A stretch of 23,923 nt of DNA, taken from positions 1-23,923 of IMG/VR virus record IMGVR_UViG_3300017788_000170, one strand, 5' to 3'. This DNA comes from a virus. Shown one piece after another: positions 9,201 through 15,797 of this stretch. A model generated the notes under the pieces. It saw only the letters and a list, made by a program, of their open reading frames with translations. It ran no database searches and was not told the DNA's origin. Both the position numbers and the translations under genes were made by a program. How positions within the stretch are numbered: the first letter of the stretch is position 1; each line of letters begins with the position of its first letter.

Positions 9201-12200
9201 ATCGAACAGCATCGATCACTATGATATTAGTTGCCGAACCTTGGTCGGAATTAATTGTGCTGCTAGGTGTAAATAGGACTCGTTCTTGGCTTACTCCAAC
9301 TGATACTTTATTAATGCTAACTTTTAACTTATATGTTATCGGATTATAGTCGTAAACAAACGCATTGTTATTTACGGTGTTTACTATTCCAGTGATCGTC
9401 GCGCCAGGAACGAATGAATACGAGCCTGGAGTTAGTGTTAATTCTTGATAAACATCATGGCTATCAATAATATTATTGACGAAAAATTCTTCGACATTTG
9501 AAAGCAAGGAATGGGTTCCTGAACCAAAAGAAAGTAGATCGACTTCTAGAGTTTTTTCTTCATCGAAAAATAATTTAATAAAGTCAGGCCCAATTATTCC
9601 TACATAATATATTTGATTTTCATCCAACCCGCCAATAGTTGTGTTGCTATTTGTTACATAAAGTACTTCTTGTTTTTCAATATATCCGTGAGAGGGGATG
9701 TTTATAGTATTAGCTATAATGTTAATGTCGTTGGTTGCGTCGAATTGCTTTTCTGTGAGCGCGGGTTTAAAACTTTCAGTTACATCTATGTTAGAGGAAT
9801 TCCTAAATCGAAGCACGAAATGATTTACTGGTACCCTGCCAAACCCTATGGTTTTTAAAGTTTGTTCACCTTCTACCGAACCGCTGCCTGCGATATAACC
9901 GCGATCGAAAATAAAAGCGTTAGGGGAATAGCCCGAAGCCCTGAGTGCATATAAACCAAAATTAGTTGCTGAGTTAGTAATAGAAACATATCCGCCGCTC
10001 TGGCAATATGTGCCGTTTAGCATAAAAATCTGGAAGCAGGAAACTAGCTGAGCATATGCATCATTGATTAACCTCCATCCGGTGCCTCCAAAACTAATCA
10101 TAGTGAATGCGTTTGCGACGAATGATTTCCCTTGTTCTGGTACGCCGTCATTAAGGTTGACCGGAATTTCTAATTCTTCTGCGATAGGCGGAATATTTGG
10201 AGTTACTACTTTGTTACCATCTATTAATACACCGTTGCCTCCTAAGAAGCTGATTAGAGAACAATTTTGTATGTACGGTGACGTGCTGATAAAAGGTTTT
10301 GATATCGGAAGATTTATATATCCTAACCTATTAATATCGAGATCTAGCGGATCGTCAAAGCTAAAAGCATAATTCCATGTATTAACTGGAATGCCGTCAT
10401 CGTTTACTTTGTCTCTAAATGTAAACTCAGTGAAGTAACAAGCATTTCTAACCTTGAACATATCTTTGTTAGCATTTAATGGTCTGATGATACATGATCT
10501 AAGACCGTCGCCCACTACGCTAACATTGTCTGGAATTATTAACGGATTAGCTTCGTTGTATTCGCCGCTAGCCACGGCTACAGTAACCTTTACATTGTTG
10601 GGAACATAGTTACTAGTAAAAGAAATAACATTATCTGCGAATACATTTTTAGCTGCTAGTAAAATTTGTCTATCTGCTGCTAGACTAGAATCGGCGATCG
10701 CTGTTGGATTAATTAATAACGGAGCAAAAGTTACTCCGTTAGTTATGATATTATTAACTAAATCAAATAGAAAAGAAATTCTATCTGCGGAATCACTGCT
10801 GCCCGGAGCTGTTCCAAATAGTTGAACATTAGTTAATACTCCGGTAGTTGTGACTGGAATGTTTTGTGCGACTTGCCGAGCGACTTCTTTAGCTCTATTT
10901 AGAGCTGCGACTGTCTGTAGTACTTGACCAGGTATCTGTAATACGTTAGCTGAAGAATCATCTCCCACACCGTCATAATATTTAAGACCAGCATCTCTGC
11001 TTTGGCTGTTACCGCCGTAGATCATATCGTATACAACAGAAAAAACTATAAGTTTCGTGTCTCTAGTACATTTAGCTTGATCATAGGTAAACAATGTATT
11101 AAACGGATCAATGTTACCGGCTATTTGTGCATTAATCCATGCTACTGTTTCTTCGGCGATAAAATTTACATTATCGATTAAGTTATCTTTGGCGTTGATA
11201 AACCCTTGATCGGCTCCTGATGGGTTTTCCATGAATATTTGATTAGTGTCGCCAAACGCTGGGGCCGCAGACGGTCCTTCATCAAAAATATAAATGACAT
11301 CGTCTAAACGATCGCTGTATCGGTCCATTGATAGCAGAGAAATGCTGCTACCTAGCGACATTACTCTAGATTTTAAAAATTGAAGTGCTGCTAATGTTTC
11401 TGATTTCTGAGAATTTATAACACTTGCCGCAGTGGCATTATAATATGTCAACCCTGCTTTTACGGATTGCCAATTAGAATTGTAGATAGAATCGTAACCT
11501 ATCGCTTCAATGATTAACCCAACATCTCTTCTACAAATATCTTCGTTATAGTCAAACGTTCTTTTGTATACAAGCCCCGATGCTATTTGCAAAGCACGCC
11601 TTAGAGTTTTAACCGGTTTTAAAATGCCGTCGTTGTTATCGTTTCCAACCTTGGCACTACAATAAACTCGATTACCTGCCAGATCTAAGGATTCGAAGAG
11701 TAGTTGTCCGCTGACGCCCACACCTAAAAACGTGCCCGGAGGACCCAAGGTTTCGGGCAATTTTAAGTTATAATTCGATGTCATGTTTTCGCTGGCGCTC
11801 AGCGAAACTTTAAAGTCTCCCGGGGTTATGCCGTCTGGACTTACTTCGACTATTTCGAGTTGGTTTGTGGTTAATTGTTTGCTTTGTAGACCAAATCGAT
11901 TAGCTGAAGTTGATAATATGCCGTTGGTGTAAAATAGTACGGTATTTTCATTAGCGCCTGGAAATGATTCTGCTAGTATATAAGTATCGCCGTCTATATC
12001 TCGTATACCCCCGAGAGATGACCATGCTAGTCCATTGTAGCCTTCAAATTCGTTGCTGTCTGTGTTAAATCTCGCTAGCCCGGTAATTGGTGCCGGGCGA
12101 CGAGTCGAGGTTCCCTTAGGGAATAAAAAGGCCCGAGAATTCTGCATCTCTATCAATGAATCTTCGGGTGCTCTAAGTACTACCGTTCCGTCAACGGTGG

Positions 12201-12261
12201 TAGAAATAGCAGCGTCGGTTGCTCTATTTGGATTAATATTATTTTGTTTTAAAAATTTCAT
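6208..12261 (-). CDS. Giant virion structural/fibre protein with beta-helix region
   Basis: 2017 residues. Residues about 197-230 (RVYCSAKVGNDNNDGILKPV, KTLRRALQIA) and 555-615 (VTVAVASGEYNEANPLIIPD, NVSVVGDG) have the look of a right-handed beta-helix of the pectin-lyase type. Two copies of a Cys-x-Arg-Asp module interrupt it (237-274 and 392-429). Further on there are three copies of a beta module ending in GTHSL/GTHTL (about 852-920, 1530-1597, 1608-1681), a GSGARADI...GGSGYQIGDQL unit near 1415-1450, and TTRLANIGTANNETFLRGDS near 1722. The C-terminal ~100 residues (from about VVDSFDKSAYRSASYKVQIS) resemble an end domain of other marine T4-like fibre proteins. No catalytic motif is evident. 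The start codon overlaps the previous stop as ATGA. Likely a fibre, baseplate or decoration protein; the exact location is unknown. Confidence 0.88.
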   Translation of the reverse strand: MKFLKQNNINPNRATDAAISTTVDGTVVLRAPEDSLIEMQNSRAFLFPKGTSTRRPAPITGLARFNTDSNEFEGYNGLAWSSLGGIRDIDGDTYILAESFPGANENTVLFYTNGILSTSANRFGLQSKQLTTNQLEIVEVSPDGITPGDFKVSLSASENMTSNYNLKLPETLGPPGTFLGVGVSGQLLFESLDLAGNRVYCSAKVGNDNNDGILKPVKTLRRALQIASGLVYKRTFDYNEDICRRDVGLIIEAIGYDSIYNSNWQSVKAGLTYYNATAASVINSQKSETLAALQFLKSRVMSLGSSISLLSMDRYSDRLDDVIYIFDEGPSAAPAFGDTNQIFMENPSGADQGFINAKDNLIDNVNFIAEETVAWINAQIAGNIDPFNTLFTYDQAKCTRDTKLIVFSVVYDMIYGGNSQSRDAGLKYYDGVGDDSSANVLQIPGQVLQTVAALNRAKEVARQVAQNIPVTTTGVLTNVQLFGTAPGSSDSADRISFLFDLVNNIITNGVTFAPLLINPTAIADSSLAADRQILLAAKNVFADNVISFTSNYVPNNVKVTVAVASGEYNEANPLIIPDNVSVVGDGLRSCIIRPLNANKDMFKVRNACYFTEFTFRDKVNDDGIPVNTWNYAFSFDDPLDLDINRLGYINLPISKPFISTSPYIQNCSLISFLGGNGVLIDGNKVVTPNIPPIAEELEIPVNLNDGVPEQGKSFVANAFTMISFGGTGWRLINDAYAQLVSCFQIFMLNGTYCQSGGYVSITNSATNFGLYALRASGYSPNAFIFDRGYIAGSGSVEGEQTLKTIGFGRVPVNHFVLRFRNSSNIDVTESFKPALTEKQFDATNDINIIANTINIPSHGYIEKQEVLYVTNSNTTIGGLDENQIYYVGIIGPDFIKLFFDEEKTLEVDLLSFGSGTHSLLSNVEEFFVNNIIDSHDVYQELTLTPGSYSFVPGATITGIVNTVNNNAFVYDYNPITYKLKVSINKVSVGVSQERVLFTPSSTINSDQGSATNIIVIDAVRLTDIFSAEFTIKSTVTNNQLSNINSLTFFQLYLHRPSVVNSSSHTWEYAGSGIDYNALPQNGGKTVVKFEQFSELPGRVYTSGTNELGDFKVGDFIVAENKTGNISFRNKVIVSELTALKLSLSDIEIQALSIDTGLGDNEPGGAKNSRLSTQLAVRTFLKNRLGKFIDKDLSTNAVPGSVVQLNSSGQINPDLIPPTRNFSVNVAKGYNNRLALADDIPPVNVLGGDIASEEFEKITLDLDSPIMGGLDGELVTQINSGAQGYLIGNWSNSTTIEVGSVKGTFSPDFITGEIITVGDSTGFDVVAVSSKSSEATNYFLGSDSTNQFLILNTDYSFTLGNTITSVVNQAQGIITDEINGVVVSVNNAGMTVGVGYDPSVGSITYTDVPLTSVTGIGSGARADITVANGSISIVDIRRGGSGYQIGDQLSADYLLLGGVNPTTPFSIAVNNIENRLYIELIGNVKFIASQTAPDFIQSNSASPITITLTGSSVQSFLAPAASAEVNYTNSQILGAHSYANGDPVKYNPGANLPIGGILSQAIYYVKVITSTSIELYSEYSLTNKLVFTSDSTGTHTLTRSSVTPEVDRFVYVNHGLLTGDAVKIEGLDLSSPIISGEFFYIGGVTSNSFSLHTNRGEALNSVAGVSVSPVDISTQGSGTADITKQDVSIIGVVNTSSRNKNNWRLVNVNTIDASSIVSGTISTTRLANIGTANNETFLRGDSVWAPVVTKVIKNTVDSAISIDGSGDLTGFYNTVSIDVSRVDGVTGTPLFTNLGTARFLKEQFDIGTGATAGNVAIKNGVLDAGTLDGLDSSYFLNPVNLTSPVPIIKGGTGLTSYSTGDILFANSVSTFGKIAIGTRNRLLAVTEPVPGTLTPGWVNEISISSLTVDFTKTDTGATSVSSTTPIVVDSFDKSAYRSASYKVQISNLTDLSYQTINVDLVQNGNTVSRLVEFGSVATNGAGKGFFTTNIAGDNVRLIFNSFNNNSLQIKFIKTYIEF

Positions 12262-12611
12262 GCTATTCTCAGATAACTAAATGTCACTACTAATCTATTA
12301 TTAGTAGAGGCCTGTGCAAAAACTTGATCGCCAGTTCTTAAAATTAGTTTCTCGGTATCGAAGGTAACAGTTTCTGTAGCTGGTATAGTTAAATTATTTA
12401 CGATTTTGTGTTTAGATGTTATTCCTGGAGAACTAGCATTTATCGCCTCACCTTGCGGTACTACATAAACATCTACATCAACAGGATTATAAGAATCGTT
12501 GCAAAAAATCATACTAGTTAATGCGTATTCTTGCGGGTCATTAGGTAACGTTCCGCCTGCGATAAAAACCGCAGATCCCGGAAATGTTACTTTTGCATTA
12601 GAAATAGCCAT
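12258..12611 (-). CDS. Small virion-type protein, function unknown
   Basis: 117 residues, starting MAISNAKVTFPGSAVFIAGG, predicted mostly beta strand, with no signal peptide or membrane segment. It has the polar beta-sandwich composition of a small structural subunit (NPVDVDVYVVPQGEAINA, then ETVTFDTEKLILRTGDQVFA near the C-terminus). I recall similar small proteins beside fibre genes in marine T4-like phages but cannot name a function. AAGGAAA precedes the ATG at a suitable distance. Its stop overlaps the start of the 2017-residue gene by four bases (ATGA), so the two are likely co-translated and may assemble together. Confidence 0.85.
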   Translation of the reverse strand: MAISNAKVTFPGSAVFIAGGTLPNDPQEYALTSMIFCNDSYNPVDVDVYVVPQGEAINASSPGITSKHKIVNNLTIPATETVTFDTEKLILRTGDQVFAQASTNNRLVVTFSYLRIA

Positions 12612-12620
12612 TGTTTTTCC

Positions 12621-13559
12621 TTAAAATATCACACTATAAGCAAGAGCACGCCTAGCACTTATAAATTCTCCTACGATATTATTGGGTGTAGTAAAATATA
12701 AACCAGTTTCCCCTCTTCCGGGATTTTTAGAAAAAACTATAGTGCTGTCTGAGAGGCCAGGCGGCGTGAATGGTAACTGTTTAAGTCTCATCGAATCGTC
12801 GATTTGCACATGTCCAGCTCCTGCGCTAGACAAAATTAAATCTCTGTTACTGATAGTTGGCTCTATTCTCGATTCAACTATTAGAATGTTTTGCACTTGA
12901 TGATAATTCCTATCCCAAATTGCGCGAATAGATCCGTTTAAATTAAGCACTAATTGTCCCTCGATACCCCTAGACACTGTTAACCGAGAGTTTCCGTCAA
13001 CAATATAGTCTGGTTCGGCTAATCCTGCAGCTATAGCATCATCAACATATTTTTTATTAGGAATGTGATCGTTGCTGGTAACACGACTAGCATAATTTAC
13101 AGTTCCTTCTACACTGATAACACCGTTTCCGGAATTTATCAAATATAGATTATTACCTGCAGTGTTAATGTGATTAGTTCTTATTGGAAGTATCGAGTTG
13201 TTTTCGTCTTTTAAGACAAAAGAACCTTGTGCATTAATCTGTGTTAAAAGAGAGTTTGGTCTAGTTATGTTTTCGTCAAACAAAAACTTAGCGTTAGGCA
13301 ATGCCCCTCTATCGATTTCTATACCTGATTGATTAGCGTTTACTGTGATACCTAGTCCGACTTCACCGCTATTCAATACTATTATGTTATCTTTGATTAA
13401 AGTATTTTCGGCGGTAATATTGAAAACTGCACCGAGGATAGTTAGATTTCCCGTAACTACAACTCCACCGACGTTTTCGCCGGTGTCTAGGATTATAGTT
13501 CCACCTTGATTTACTGATAATCGATAGTCATTATCGTAAACTTTAACTATCTTTGACAT
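12621..13559 (-). CDS. Virion structural protein, fibre-like
   Basis: 312 residues. The segment GGVVVTGNLTILGAVFNITA followed by DNIIVLNSGEVG and GIEIDRGALPNAKFLFDE is a signature I associate with fibre-type structural proteins of marine T4-like phages, probably a beta-structured trimeric domain. The C-terminus (GETGLYFTTPNNIVGEFISA) ends with RRALAYSVIF. No enzyme motif was seen. It lies between two small virion-type genes, nine bases before the next start, in an operon running towards the giant fibre gene. It could be a short fibre, a decoration protein, or an attachment partner for the 2017-residue protein; the sequence does not decide. Confidence 0.85.
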   Translation of the reverse strand: MSKIVKVYDNDYRLSVNQGGTIILDTGENVGGVVVTGNLTILGAVFNITAENTLIKDNIIVLNSGEVGLGITVNANQSGIEIDRGALPNAKFLFDENITRPNSLLTQINAQGSFVLKDENNSILPIRTNHINTAGNNLYLINSGNGVISVEGTVNYASRVTSNDHIPNKKYVDDAIAAGLAEPDYIVDGNSRLTVSRGIEGQLVLNLNGSIRAIWDRNYHQVQNILIVESRIEPTISNRDLILSSAGAGHVQIDDSMRLKQLPFTPPGLSDSTIVFSKNPGRGETGLYFTTPNNIVGEFISARRALAYSVIF

Positions 13560-13571
13560 CGGATATCTCTA

Positions 13572-13934
13572 TTAAATAGCGGTTAATTCGATATATGTCG
13601 AAGTTGAATCGTCTACTACGTACCATTTATATCGATTATTTGAAAAATCTCGACAGGTTCGATTATATAATTTAGATAACCTAATTGTCTGGCTACCAAA
13701 GTTTCCAAACAATATCATTTCACCTTCTGCTAGTGCGCCCGGGGCTTTGTTAACTACTGTACAGACTGCTGTTGCAGCTGAGGTAGTGACTTTAAATTTT
13801 TTAGTGCCGCGTTGGCTAACGATAAAGCCATCTACTGCACCACTACCGTTTGTGTTTGCTGTGATTCTAATGCTGATATCAGGGCTGGTATTAGCTAATT
13901 GACCAAAATATTTTTTATTAACTGGACGTCCCAT
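13572..13934 (-). CDS. Small virion-type protein, function unknown
   Basis: 120 residues, starting MGRPVNKKYFGQLANTSPDI. It is a soluble, probably beta-rich protein with a basic N-terminus and no signal peptide or membrane segment. AAGGAG lies just before the ATG. I associate this N-terminal pattern with small conserved structural-region proteins of T4-like marine phages without a known role. It is the first gene after an intergenic stretch holding a candidate late promoter and a leader hairpin, so it probably heads the transcript for the following three genes. Confidence 0.85.
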   Translation of the reverse strand: MGRPVNKKYFGQLANTSPDISIRITANTNGSGAVDGFIVSQRGTKKFKVTTSAATAVCTVVNKAPGALAEGEMILFGNFGSQTIRLSKLYNRTCRDFSNNRYKWYVVDDSTSTYIELTAI

Positions 13935-13961
13935 TGTTTTCTCCTTATGACGTTTTAGGTC

Positions 13962-13981
13962 TATGCGGCGGGTACCGCATA
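13962..13981 (-). promoter_or_regulatory. Hairpin in the predicted mRNA leader of the 120-residue gene
   Basis: TATGCGG at 13962-13968 pairs with CCGCATA at 13975-13981 around a six-base loop. The hairpin lies between the candidate promoter at 14012-14019 and the AAGGAG ribosome site, inside the predicted 5' leader. It has no U-tract, so it is not an intrinsic terminator. It could stabilise the mRNA or affect initiation. Confidence 0.4.
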
Positions 13982-14011
13982 AGTTCCGTTACCGGATTCT
14001 TTTAGACAAAG

Positions 14012-14019
14012 TATTTAGC
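14012..14019 (-). promoter_or_regulatory. Candidate late promoter box GCTAAATA for the small-gene/giant-fibre operon
   Basis: The minus strand reads GCTAAATAC, sharing the TAAATA core of the T4 late element. It is 77 bases before the ATG at 13934, in the gap between two genes on the same strand. It sits in the loop of a 7-bp inverted repeat (AGACAAA at 14004-14010, TTTGTCT at 14022-14028). Confidence 0.5.
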
Positions 14020-14038
14020 TGTTTGTCTTTGTTAATAT

Positions 14039-14551
14039 TCAATCACCATGATAAACTCTTATGCCAACAAAGTCGATATATCCTTGATCTTTATGAGGAG
14101 TTTTTTTGTTAGGTCCTAATTCGATAACGATTCCAAACGACTGTCCTGACAATTGTTGTGGAGAAATGTTTGATTCCCACACATTGTTTGATCCGCCGTA
14201 TATCTGCAAATCTTCGGCAAGGTCGTTATATAGATTTTTTCCTATTAATTCATTGTCATAGGTTAATTGTATCACATAATCTTGTATTCTAGCCAATCGC
14301 TGAGTAACTAATTTAAGTTCAATTCCTGTAATATTTTCTAATAACGGAATTTGAAAATTAGTACACCATAATTGCGTAGAAGAATTAACCCCTCCTAAAT
14401 TGTCTCTCCTTGCGATACGATAAAACGGTTTTTCTGTGATATTAAAGCTGTCAATCTGACCTAATGAAAAATTATTGATCCAGCTTATATCGTTGTCTTG
14501 ATTAGATACCTGCAAAATCGTCTTTGGGGAATAGAATTTAGTAACGGACAT
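14039..14551 (-). CDS. Unrecognised protein downstream of the capsid gene
   Basis: 170 residues from the ATG at 14551 (MSVTKFYSPKTILQVSNQDN). The open frame extends further upstream to 14680, but that would overlap the capsid gene out of frame and read through the capsid terminator, so the later ATG is preferred. I do not recognise the family. It is soluble and probably beta-rich, with NVWESNISPQQLSGQSFGIV and ends GYIDFVGIRVYHGD. A late-promoter-like box GGTAAATA stands five bases upstream and no Shine-Dalgarno sequence is visible, so its mRNA may start on the ATG. Its position just after the capsid gene suggests a virion or head/tail accessory role, but that is only context. Confidence 0.75.
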   Translation of the reverse strand: MSVTKFYSPKTILQVSNQDNDISWINNFSLGQIDSFNITEKPFYRIARRDNLGGVNSSTQLWCTNFQIPLLENITGIELKLVTQRLARIQDYVIQLTYDNELIGKNLYNDLAEDLQIYGGSNNVWESNISPQQLSGQSFGIVIELGPNKKTPHKDQGYIDFVGIRVYHGD

Positions 14552-14556
14552 AAAAA

Positions 14557-14564
14557 TATTTACC
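14557..14564 (-). promoter_or_regulatory. Candidate late promoter box GGTAAATA, leaderless geometry
   Basis: The minus strand reads GGTAAATA, then TTTTT, then the ATG at 14551. With T4 geometry the transcript would begin at the A of the ATG itself. The box directly follows the T-tract of the capsid terminator, so termination and re-initiation are packed into under 40 bases. Confidence 0.55.
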
Positions 14565-14567
14565 AAT

Positions 14568-14591
14568 AAAAAAGGGCTCCGAGGAGCCCTT
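14568..14591 (-). terminator. Intrinsic terminator after the major capsid gene
   Basis: On the minus strand AAGGGCTC, loop CTCG and GAGCCCTT form an eight-pair stem (14572-14591; nine pairs if the loop is only two bases), followed by a run of six T including two from the stem (14573 to 14568). It begins about 25 bases after the capsid stop codon. It is a textbook factor-independent terminator and ends the capsid-assembly transcript. Confidence 0.88.
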
Positions 14592-14615
14592 ATAACTTTT
14601 AAAAAGTTTTTTTGA

Positions 14616-15785
14616 TTAACTGAACTTAACGTTGCTGCTAGTAACATCAACCTTAGCCAGATAGTCAGCAGCATTACCAAGAGACGATGCTGTGTTGGTT
14701 AGTTCAACATAGCCATACCTTGTCATGAAGCTTACGACTGGTTCAAATGTTGCTGGATCTAGAACAACACCACTGCTCATCAATGGAATGTATGGGCAGT
14801 AGAATGCTGCTGCATCAGATTCAGAAGAACCTTTGTATCCGATCAATACTGCAGTACTGTCTGGAGCATAGGTATCGACGTAGACTTTCATCGCAGAGTT
14901 TAGAGTTCCAACGAACTTAGTGTTTGTTGGAGCTTCGAAGGTACCTTCTGTGGTTCTTGCGAATGCAGAAGTTGTCGCGCTCTGAAGGATGGTCAATGCT
15001 AGTGGGCTAACCACAGCAAAGTTACCAGCACCACGACGTGTACGCTGAGCGATGATGTTAGAAGCACGATTGATCTGGACAGCCAGAGCAGCATGCTCGT
15101 CACCGACGAACGTAGCTGTACCACTAACTGCACTCTGATCATAGGTTTGAACCGCAGTTCCTGCTAGTGTACGAAGGCTAGCGAGGATTTCTTGATCGAT
15201 TTCAGCTGTGATTTCTTGTGCAAGCGCAGCCATGATTTCTGCTTCAACGTCAATACCTTGTTGGGCTTGTGCGTCTTGTGCAGCTTCGAACGTCCAGCGA
15301 GCAGACAATTTACGTGTCTTAGCTTCAACCGTCTGTTTCAAAATCTGGATGCTCATGCGCTTTCCGGCAACACCTTCTAGAGCGGCCGTAGAAGCAGCTT
15401 TAGGAGCACTATCGCTGTCGTTACCAGAATAGGCACGAGCGATATTGAATGGGCTTAGAGCCTCATCACCTGCAGTTACACCATCAGCTTGATCGGCATA
15501 TCTAACACGTAGAGTATGGATCTGTCCGACTGGCCCAGTCATAGGCTGGACACCGACCAACTCGTTAGCAATAACTGTTGGCATGACCCGTCTAATCACG
15601 GGTAGGATAACACGGTTAAGTGTTGCGACGTTACCGGCAGAAGTGGCACCAGTAGTAGCAGATTCTGACAGATACTTGCGAGTATTCTCTAAAGTAACTG
15701 CCATAACTGACTTCTTAGTACCTTGAAGGCCTTCTAATAGTGCCTCTTTAGTTTCTTGCCAGCGGCTTTCTAGTAGTTCTGACAT
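14616..15785 (-). CDS. 23: Major capsid protein (T4 gp23-like)
   Basis: 389 residues. It shows gp23 landmarks: the segment ending NELVGVQPMTGPVGQIHTLR then VRYAD near 75-100, and the C-terminal block VLIGYKGSSESDAAAFYCPY followed by IPLMSSGV, FEPVVSFMTRYGYVEL. It forms the hexamers of the icosahedral head with the HK97 fold. T4 gp23 is 521 residues, so this is a compact version, probably without the large insertion domain. The N-terminal stretch KYLSE41|S42 matches the (I/L)-x-E cleavage rule of T4 prohead protease; cutting there leaves 348 residues. AAGGAGA precedes the ATG. It follows protease and scaffold in the T4 order and is closed by a strong terminator. No separate vertex-protein paralogue (gp24) is seen here. 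Confidence 0.95.
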   Translation of the reverse strand: MSELLESRWQETKEALLEGLQGTKKSVMAVTLENTRKYLSESATTGATSAGNVATLNRVILPVIRRVMPTVIANELVGVQPMTGPVGQIHTLRVRYADQADGVTAGDEALSPFNIARAYSGNDSDSAPKAASTAALEGVAGKRMSIQILKQTVEAKTRKLSARWTFEAAQDAQAQQGIDVEAEIMAALAQEITAEIDQEILASLRTLAGTAVQTYDQSAVSGTATFVGDEHAALAVQINRASNIIAQRTRRGAGNFAVVSPLALTILQSATTSAFARTTEGTFEAPTNTKFVGTLNSAMKVYVDTYAPDSTAVLIGYKGSSESDAAAFYCPYIPLMSSGVVLDPATFEPVVSFMTRYGYVELTNTASSLGNAADYLAKVDVTSSNVKFS

Positions 15786-15797
15786 TTAAGTTTCTCC

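Noticed and set aside
13568-13578. Plus-strand TTAAATAG near 13570 as a promoter
   Set aside because: It points into the antisense strand of a coding gene and overlaps its stop codon; it has no target gene.
14552-14680. N-terminal extension of the 170-residue gene to 14680
   Set aside because: It would overlap the end of the capsid gene out of frame and be translated through the intrinsic terminator hairpin; the extra residues look like antisense-quality sequence.
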